Assembly: GCF_034531395.1 (NCBI RefSeq)
Contig: NZ_JARVCO010000010.1
Span: 186,001-250,000, forward strand
Source of the DNA: Pontiella agarivorans
Lineage (GTDB): Bacteria; Verrucomicrobiota; Kiritimatiellia; Kiritimatiellales; Pontiellaceae
Reading direction: 5' to 3'
DNA: 64,000 nucleotides
Shown: piece after piece, positions 58,922 to 64,000 of the stretch
Layout of the letters: each line of letters starts with the position of its first letter
How positions within the stretch are numbered: the stretch's first letter is position 1
Program-made: the position numbers and the translations under genes
The notes under the pieces: generated by a model
The model's input: only the letters and a program-made list of their open reading frames with translations
Told to the model about the DNA's origin: nothing
The model's database searches: none

Positions 58922-59389
58922 CTAAAGGCTTTGGAGAAATTCCAGCACTTTGGCCGGATGGGCTTCGGCTTTGGTTACCTTTTTCCAGTGTTTGACGATT
59001 TTTCCTTTTTCATCAACGATTACGGTGGAGCGGATGCAGCCGATCGATTTTTTTCCGTAGAGCACCTTTTCGCCCCAGGCCCCGTATTTTTCCATCATTT
59101 CTGATTCCGGATCAGAAAGCAGGGTGAAGGGCAGATCAAATTTTTCAATAAACTTGTCGTGTGAGGCGAGGCTGTCTTTACTGACGCCGAGAACGACCGT
59201 ATTCAAATCGCCGATTTCCTGATTTAAATCCCGGAATCCGCACGATTCCTTGGTGCATCCGGGGGTGTTGTCGCGCGGGTAGAAATAGATGACCACGCGT
59301 TTTCCGAGATAATCTTCAAGTGAATGTTTGTTTCCGTCGCTGCCTTCCAGTGTGAAGGCCGGCGCTTTTTTACCTTCGAGTGAATTCAT
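58922..59389 (-). CDS. bcp: Thioredoxin-dependent peroxiredoxin (BCP type)
   Basis: 155 residues. PRDNTPGCTKESCGFRDL contains the peroxidatic Cys and a second Cys four residues later, as in the bacterioferritin comigratory protein/PrxQ group; LGVSKDSLASHDKFIEKF and DPESEMMEKYGAWGEK complete the fold. It reduces hydroperoxides using thioredoxin. Complete and normal length. Confidence 0.93.
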   Translation of the reverse strand: MNSLEGKKAPAFTLEGSDGNKHSLEDYLGKRVVIYFYPRDNTPGCTKESCGFRDLNQEIGDLNTVVLGVSKDSLASHDKFIEKFDLPFTLLSDPESEMMEKYGAWGEKVLYGKKSIGCIRSTVIVDEKGKIVKHWKKVTKAEAHPAKVLEFLQSL

Positions 59390-59619
59390 ACTCTTTCCTT
59401 TCGATTAAAAACTGGCCGTGAGTATAGGAGCGGAACGGTGCTATTGAAACCGGTAAGTTGGTTTTTCGGTGGAGAAACCGGCCTTTTTTATTCTACCGTG
59501 ATATTCATACTGTATCCCGTCGGTATGTTGAATGAGGTTCTTACACGAATTGGAAACTGGGCATTATCTGGGGATTCTGGGCAGAGGGGGAAAAGAACCG
59601 GCGTCGCTGTACCGAGGTT

Positions 59620-59841
59620 TTACCGAAGCCGTTTGAACAGGTGCTCGAGGCCGTTGGCTTTGATGACGTAGACGGTTTCGAGCTGTTTCCCGAGTTTGCC
59701 GGCGGGAAAGCCCTTCTGCTTAAACCAGACGACATAGGGTTCGGGGAGATCGATTAGAAGGCGGCCTTTATATTTTCCGAACGGCATGCGGGCTTCGGCG
59801 AGTTCGAGAAAGGCTTCGGGATCGGGGGTCAGTTCTTCCAT
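59620..59841 (-). CDS. DUF3820 family small protein
   Basis: 73 residues with the family core MPFGKYKGRLLIDLPEPYVVWF and a C-terminal helix (LETVYVIKANGLEHLFKRL). DUF3820 proteins are small, conserved and of unknown function; one was linked to virulence regulation in Pseudomonas. The 230-base gap before bcp contains only a weak hairpin at 59460-59479. Confidence 0.75.
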   Translation of the reverse strand: MEELTPDPEAFLELAEARMPFGKYKGRLLIDLPEPYVVWFKQKGFPAGKLGKQLETVYVIKANGLEHLFKRLR

Positions 59842-59890
59842 GGCGGCCGACGATTACCGTTTGAGGGGTAATTGTAAAATGTTTTCCACT

Positions 59891-61045
59891 TCATGGCTTC
59901 AGATTCAGTTCATTGAGCATCAGCTGATGAATATGCTGAATTTTTGTGACGGATTCGGGAATCGGCCGGTTGGAGGCAAGCGCTGCTTTGGAATCCGCGT
60001 CGGCGGGATCAAAGCCGTGCATACCGGCGCAGGGCTTAATCCCCATGAAACCCGGGGCAATCTGTGTTCCGGAATTCATCAGAAAAATCAGCTCGCCGTA
60101 TTGGCCGTCTTCAAAAAAAACGCCGTGCTGTTTCAGTTCGTCGTCCGATAAAATCCGGCCTTGCGGGTGGTTTTCCAGACCTTTGAAAATTGTTGTGCGC
60201 GCGTTTTCATGCTTAAACCAGAAACGGGCCATTGTGGAATCGTAAAAGGCGCAGTAGTCGGTATTCCACTGAAGTTCCAGGGATTGAATATCCGCCATGA
60301 GATCGTATGAACCGGTGACGTTGTGCATGCCGTGATCGGTGAAAATATACCAGGTGATTTCTTCATAGTTTTTTTCGGCTGCGGCGAACAGTTTCCGGAA
60401 TTCGGCGTCATACCAGGCCATCAGTTTTCCAATGTCCGGATGGTTGTTCCCCTTGGCGTGCATCAGGCCGTCGAGCTTGCCGAAGGAGCAGTAGGCGAAA
60501 TCAATGCTGCGGTTTTCGATGTGCTGCCGGAGGTGCTCCAGGCGCTGCTCGTCGGGAAGATCGCTGTCGTGGACATAGTAGGGAATGCCCTGCCGGCTCA
60601 TTCGGTCAAAAACAGAAGTGCCGCGGGGCAGTCCGTCCGGTTCCCAGATGCGTTTCTGTTCGGCATAGTTGAAGAGGGGGAGCTGGTTGAAGGGGACGGC
60701 GAAGAGCTGAAAATAGCCGGTGAAACCGCACCTCTTTTTGACCCATCGGCTGAGGCGGCCCCGGACACGGCCGCGATTAAAAATAAAACCGGGCAGGAAG
60801 CCCATCGGCTTTGTCCATTTAAACGGGGAATGTTCGGGATCGTAGTAGTAGGACGACCAGAGCCCGTGTTCGGACGGCGTGAGGCCGGAGATGATTGAAG
60901 GGTCGCAGGCGGAGGAGTAGCCGAGTATGGTTTCAAGCGGTTTTGCGGCGGCTGTCAAATCGTGAAGAAATTCCGGGTGGCGCTGCCGGACTTCCCAGCC
61001 GAAGGCATCAATGAAAAGAAAGAGGCTGAGTTTTTTCTTTTTCAC
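59891..61045 (-). CDS. Alkaline-phosphatase-superfamily hydrolase (NPP/phosphodiesterase-like)
   Basis: 384 residues from a GTG that overlaps the upstream stop (TAGTG). The N-terminus LSLFLFIDAFGWEV carries the metal-binding Asp of the superfamily; SACDPSIISGLTPSEHGLW includes the nucleophile region, YIFTDHGMHNV and CAGMHGFDP the remaining metal ligands. It resembles phosphodiesterases/pyrophosphatases and phosphoglycerol-type hydrolases. Two degenerate palindromes encode FKGLEN and IQSLEL. Coupled to the nucleotidyltransferase-like gene. Confidence 0.75.
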   Translation of the reverse strand: MKKKKLSLFLFIDAFGWEVRQRHPEFLHDLTAAAKPLETILGYSSACDPSIISGLTPSEHGLWSSYYYDPEHSPFKWTKPMGFLPGFIFNRGRVRGRLSRWVKKRCGFTGYFQLFAVPFNQLPLFNYAEQKRIWEPDGLPRGTSVFDRMSRQGIPYYVHDSDLPDEQRLEHLRQHIENRSIDFAYCSFGKLDGLMHAKGNNHPDIGKLMAWYDAEFRKLFAAAEKNYEEITWYIFTDHGMHNVTGSYDLMADIQSLELQWNTDYCAFYDSTMARFWFKHENARTTIFKGLENHPQGRILSDDELKQHGVFFEDGQYGELIFLMNSGTQIAPGFMGIKPCAGMHGFDPADADSKAALASNRPIPESVTKIQHIHQLMLNELNLKP

Positions 61046-62022
61046 TATGAGAATCTCCGTTGGAGCTCATAGAAGCGTTCGTGCGACATCGTGGATTGAT
61101 CCTGCAGCAGTTCGGTGAGGGCGTCGTAGAGCGCTTCGCGCGGGTGGCGCATTGAAAAGCGTTTATTCCATACGGCATTGAGGGCAATTGCTTTGGGAAT
61201 GGAGCATTCGCGCATATCGTACTGTCTTCGGTACCAGGGGAGAAAGCGGCAGAAAACGTCGATGGTTTTTTTGACCTGTTCTTCGATGTCCAGTGTCTGG
61301 AGGGCGTGATAGTCGCCCCATTCCTTGAGGTCGATGGCGCACATGTAGCCGGCAATGATGAAATCGCGGTCGGGGGGATTCCCAATCTTGGAAATCCGGG
61401 TTTTCTTTGTTTCATAAGAGATGTCGTAGGATCCGGCGGCGAGCAGAGCGCAGTCGCCGAAGGCGAGGAGGACTTTGCTGATAAATTTGATAAACCGAAC
61501 CCGTTCTTCTTCGGTGAACGGTTTGGCCGTGGCCAGTCTGCGCTTGATGTCGAGCAGCAGTTTTCCGCGATTCATCAACAGGCGGGAACCTTCGGAAAGC
61601 GGGATGGCCTGGTGGCGGTAATTCGGCATGGCATCGAGAATCGTGTCTTCGCCCCAGATTACCATGTGGCTGTACTTCATTTCATAATTGAGCAGGGAAA
61701 ACTCGCAGCCGGGGAGGCGGTGGCGTGCATAGGGGCAGAGATCGACGCGCAGGCCGATGGCCTCTGTAAGTTCCTGTTCCAGACGTTGGAAGCGGGCTTT
61801 CACGACGTTGTTCACGGTGCTGACAATGACGATCATATCGTAATCGTTGAACGGTTCCTGCGATCCGTCGGCTTTGATGAAGGGGGTGCCTTCGCCGCGA
61901 CCGTAGCCGCCGAGCAGAATGCCGGCATCGCAATGAGGCGCGACAGCACTGCGGATCTGCTCGAGATCGTCATCGATCCGGGCATCGAGTTCTTCTGAGC
62001 CTTTGATGGTGTATTTGGCCAT
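61045..62022 (-). CDS. Nucleotidyltransferase-fold protein
   Basis: About 325 residues from the ATG at 62022 (a GTG nine bases upstream is also possible). GILLGGYGRGEGTPF followed by FNDYDMIVIV is the GG-(x)-R...D-x-D-like pattern of the polymerase-beta nucleotidyltransferase fold, with a longer C-terminal helical domain. The substrate, whether nucleotide, sugar or tRNA, is unknown. A perfect palindrome encodes FQRLEQ and a one-mismatch copy encodes SKIGNP; a weaker copy encodes LQTLDI. Overlap with the phosphatase gene means they act together. Confidence 0.7.
   Translation of the reverse strand: MAKYTIKGSEELDARIDDDLEQIRSAVAPHCDAGILLGGYGRGEGTPFIKADGSQEPFNDYDMIVIVSTVNNVVKARFQRLEQELTEAIGLRVDLCPYARHRLPGCEFSLLNYEMKYSHMVIWGEDTILDAMPNYRHQAIPLSEGSRLLMNRGKLLLDIKRRLATAKPFTEEERVRFIKFISKVLLAFGDCALLAAGSYDISYETKKTRISKIGNPPDRDFIIAGYMCAIDLKEWGDYHALQTLDIEEQVKKTIDVFCRFLPWYRRQYDMRECSIPKAIALNAVWNKRFSMRHPREALYDALTELLQDQSTMSHERFYELQRRFS
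61777..61791. repeat. Dispersed palindrome, copy 21
   Basis: TTCCAGACGTTGGAA; encodes FQRLEQ in the nucleotidyltransferase-like gene. Confidence 0.9.
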
Positions 62023-62176
62023 GGAATTCACTCTGACGTAAATAAGCGGTTACTGTGAATGAAAAGGGTGCACAGTTCAAGGTTGAGGAAGCCTGGGTAT
62101 TGCATCGCGGGACTTTCAGGAGTTGAGATCTATTTCGGGATAGACTTGGCATAAGATGTATTCCTATAGTCAAAGT

Positions 62177-63865
62177 ATGAATATTATTGGCATCAATTAT
62201 TTCTATCATGATTCCACGGCCTGCATTGTGGTTGACGGCAAACTGGTGACGGCTATTGAAGAGGAGCGGCTGACGCGACAGAAGCACACGGATGAATTTC
62301 CGGTGCAGGCGATTGAGCGGTGCATGAAAATTGCCGGACTCGAGGATAAGGATATTGATGCGGTGGCCGTTTCAATTAAACCCTCGATGCACTGGCAGAA
62401 AAAAGCGGCCTATGCATTGGGGATTGGAAAAGGGATCAAGCCGTTTCTCGGACACGAAGTCGGGACTTCGCGCTATCGCCAGGATCAGTTCTGGAGCTGG
62501 TATCTGAGTTGCTGGCCGCGTGGGTCAAAACAGCCGCCGATTCACTGGGTGTCGCACCATCTGGCGCATATTGCCGGCAGTTTTTATGTTTCGCCGTATG
62601 AAGAAGCGGCCCTGCTGTCGATCGACGGTTCCGGCGAGTGGGCGACGTCGTTTGTCGGCTATGGCAAAGGCACTCAGGTTGAACAGTATAACGAAAGTTA
62701 TTTCCCGAATTCATTCGGTTCCTTCTATGAAGCGGCGACCGAATTCTGCGGCTTCCGCCCGAACTATGACGAGGGCAAGACGATGGGACTGGCCCCGTTT
62801 GGTGATCCCGAGGTTTTTAAAGACAAGGTGTCCGAGATTATTTCGATCGGTGAAGACGGATCGATTACGGTGGATACCTCGATGTTTAATTTTCAGTACT
62901 GGCGGCGGCCGTACTGCAATCGTAAATTCTATGAAACCTTCGGTGCGCCGCGTCGTCACGGCGAAGAATTTCAGAAACACCATGAAGATGTGGCTGCGGC
63001 CTTTCAGCATGTGCTTGAGGAATCGGCGCTGAAAATCTGCCGGGATTTGAAAAAGAAGACGGGTGCAAAGCATCTGGTGATTGCGGGCGGGGTTTCGCTG
63101 AACAGTGTGATGAATGGTCGGATTGTCCGGGAATCAGGATTTGAGGATCTTTATGTCATGCCTGCGGCCGGCGATAACGGCACGGCCATCGGCGCGGCGT
63201 TTTATGTCTGGAACGGGATTCACGGAAAAGAACGCAGCTTTGTGCATATGAATCCGTATGTCGGAACGAGCTACACGGACGAGGAATATCAGGCGATTAT
63301 TAAAGAGTGCAAGCTGAATGCCGAATACCATGAGCATATTGAAGAAGTGACGGCCGGGCTGCTGGCGGAAGGACATATCGTCGGCTGGTATCAGGGGGCG
63401 ATGGAGATCGGGCCGAGGGCGCTGGGCAACCGGAGTATTCTGGCGGATCCTTCAAAACCGGATATGAAAGATAAGATCAATGCCGATGTGAAGCACCGCG
63501 AAGCCTATCGTCCGTTTGCTCCGTCGGTGCCGGTGGAACATGCAAAGGATTATTTCGATATCGAGGTTGAAGCGCCGTTTATGCTGAAAGTGTGCGATGT
63601 TTTTCCGGATAAACGCGATTGTGTTCCGGCGATTACCCATGTGGACGGCAGTGCCCGGGTTCAGACGGTTCGTGAAGAGACGAATCCGCGTTATCATAAA
63701 CTGATGATGGAGCTGGGGAAAATCACCGGTGTCCCGGTGGTGCTGAATACGAGTTTTAATGTGATGGGTGAACCGATCGTTGAATCGCCGATGGATGCGA
63801 TCCGCTGCTTCTTCTCCACCGGCCTGGATAAGCTGGTGATCGGAAACTATCTGATCGGGAAATAA
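62177..63865 (+). CDS. NodU/CmcH-type carbamoyltransferase
   Basis: 562 residues from the ATG at 62177. The N-terminal YrdC-like/ASKHA part has INYFYHDSTACIVVDGKLV, HHLAHIAGSFYVSPYEEAAL and LSIDGSGEW; the C-terminal domain has the CmcH pattern MEIGPRALGNRSILADP and VVLNTSFNVMGEPIVESP. These enzymes put a carbamoyl group from carbamoyl phosphate on hydroxyls of antibiotics or polysaccharides. Together with an incomplete gene behind it, it may belong to a surface-polysaccharide or small-molecule pathway. Confidence 0.88.
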   Translation: MNIIGINYFYHDSTACIVVDGKLVTAIEEERLTRQKHTDEFPVQAIERCMKIAGLEDKDIDAVAVSIKPSMHWQKKAAYALGIGKGIKPFLGHEVGTSRYRQDQFWSWYLSCWPRGSKQPPIHWVSHHLAHIAGSFYVSPYEEAALLSIDGSGEWATSFVGYGKGTQVEQYNESYFPNSFGSFYEAATEFCGFRPNYDEGKTMGLAPFGDPEVFKDKVSEIISIGEDGSITVDTSMFNFQYWRRPYCNRKFYETFGAPRRHGEEFQKHHEDVAAAFQHVLEESALKICRDLKKKTGAKHLVIAGGVSLNSVMNGRIVRESGFEDLYVMPAAGDNGTAIGAAFYVWNGIHGKERSFVHMNPYVGTSYTDEEYQAIIKECKLNAEYHEHIEEVTAGLLAEGHIVGWYQGAMEIGPRALGNRSILADPSKPDMKDKINADVKHREAYRPFAPSVPVEHAKDYFDIEVEAPFMLKVCDVFPDKRDCVPAITHVDGSARVQTVREETNPRYHKLMMELGKITGVPVVLNTSFNVMGEPIVESPMDAIRCFFSTGLDKLVIGNYLIGK

Positions 63866-63867
63866 GT

Positions 63868-64000
63868 GTGGAACCGCCAGGATCAAATCCCAGTTATATG
63901 CAGAAACTCTATAAGCGGCTGGATAAACATCCACGGCTGAAGAAGTTCTATGAACAGGCCGTCGAGGCCCAGGTTTTTTATCAGAGCAAAATTTTCCGTC
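63868..64000 (+). CDS. Start of a basic hypothetical protein (cut by window end)
   Basis: 44 residues visible from a GTG at 63868 (or an ATG at 63898): MQKLYKRLDKHPRLKKFYEQ followed by AVEAQVFYQSKIF. It follows the carbamoyltransferase by two bases, so the two are coupled. No family is recognised. Confidence 0.5.
   Translation, partial: MEPPGSNPSYMQKLYKRLDKHPRLKKFYEQAVEAQVFYQSKIFR

Noticed and set aside
1-64000. CRISPR arrays, insertion sequences, integrases or phage genes
   Set aside because: I looked for regularly spaced repeats and for transposase or integrase motifs on both strands and saw none.

Overview
The window looks like a chromosomal segment of a Gram-negative, probably anaerobic bacterium of the PVC group; Kiritimatiellota (Pontiella-like) is my best guess. 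The basis is indirect: secreted proteins with the D-x-D-x-D-x-LPDxWE tail common in Verrucomicrobia/Kiritimatiellota, an ECF sigma factor fused to a membrane segment and a long C-terminal domain, a flavodiiron protein with two rubredoxins, outer-membrane proteins and many lipoproteins. No rRNA, CRISPR array, transposase or prophage is visible. One tRNA (His) is present.

Layout. 0-11 kb: end of a PTS EIIA-like gene and a cation/proton antiporter, envelope genes, a ThiS-ThiF fusion with a cupin, the fused sigma factor, a glyoxalase-II-like hydrolase, djlA and small genes, then a sugar-type oxidoreductase. 11-16.6 kb: three exported proteins. 16.6-23.5 kb: der, an M48 peptidase with lemA, HU, and a first amt-PII cassette. 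23.5-31 kb: tRNA-His, methyltransferases, a tandem NDK-like protein, an aminotransferase and an ABC exporter. 31-33.3 kb: Rrf2 regulator, FprA, rubredoxin-like protein and rubredoxin, an oxygen/NO-detoxifying unit. 33.3-41.6 kb: a TolC-type channel, a two-family membrane fusion protein, gene remnants, and a purine permease with a Tsx-like porin. 42-45.5 kb: one 1111-residue protein joining keto-acid dehydrogenase E1 alpha, E1 beta, a lipoyl domain and a FabH-type synthase. 45.6-50 kb: ptsP and a second amt-PII cassette. 50-58 kb: a secreted IPT protein, ilvY/ilvC and a membrane-anchored SF2 helicase. 58-64 kb: small redox and Nif11-like genes, a phosphatase/nucleotidyltransferase pair and a NodU-type carbamoyltransferase.

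Nitrogen and carbon control recur: both amt cassettes have a good sigma-54 (-24/-12) promoter, and PtsP is the kind of EI used in nitrogen-related PTS signalling. IlvC makes branched-chain keto-acid precursors that could feed the E1-lipoyl-KASIII protein.

The strongest unexplained signal is a dispersed 15-bp palindrome, TTCCARNNNYTGGAA, always with a 3-base centre. I count 21 perfect copies and about ten with one mismatch; roughly 0.015 perfect copies would be expected by chance in 64 kb of equal base composition. It lies inside genes as well as between them, is read in only two of the three possible frames (F-Q-x-L-E or P-x-x-G), and in at least one family appears to have arisen by substitution rather than insertion. 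It forms the stem of one terminator and sits beside others. Every coordinate and count here was read by eye, without alignment or database searches.
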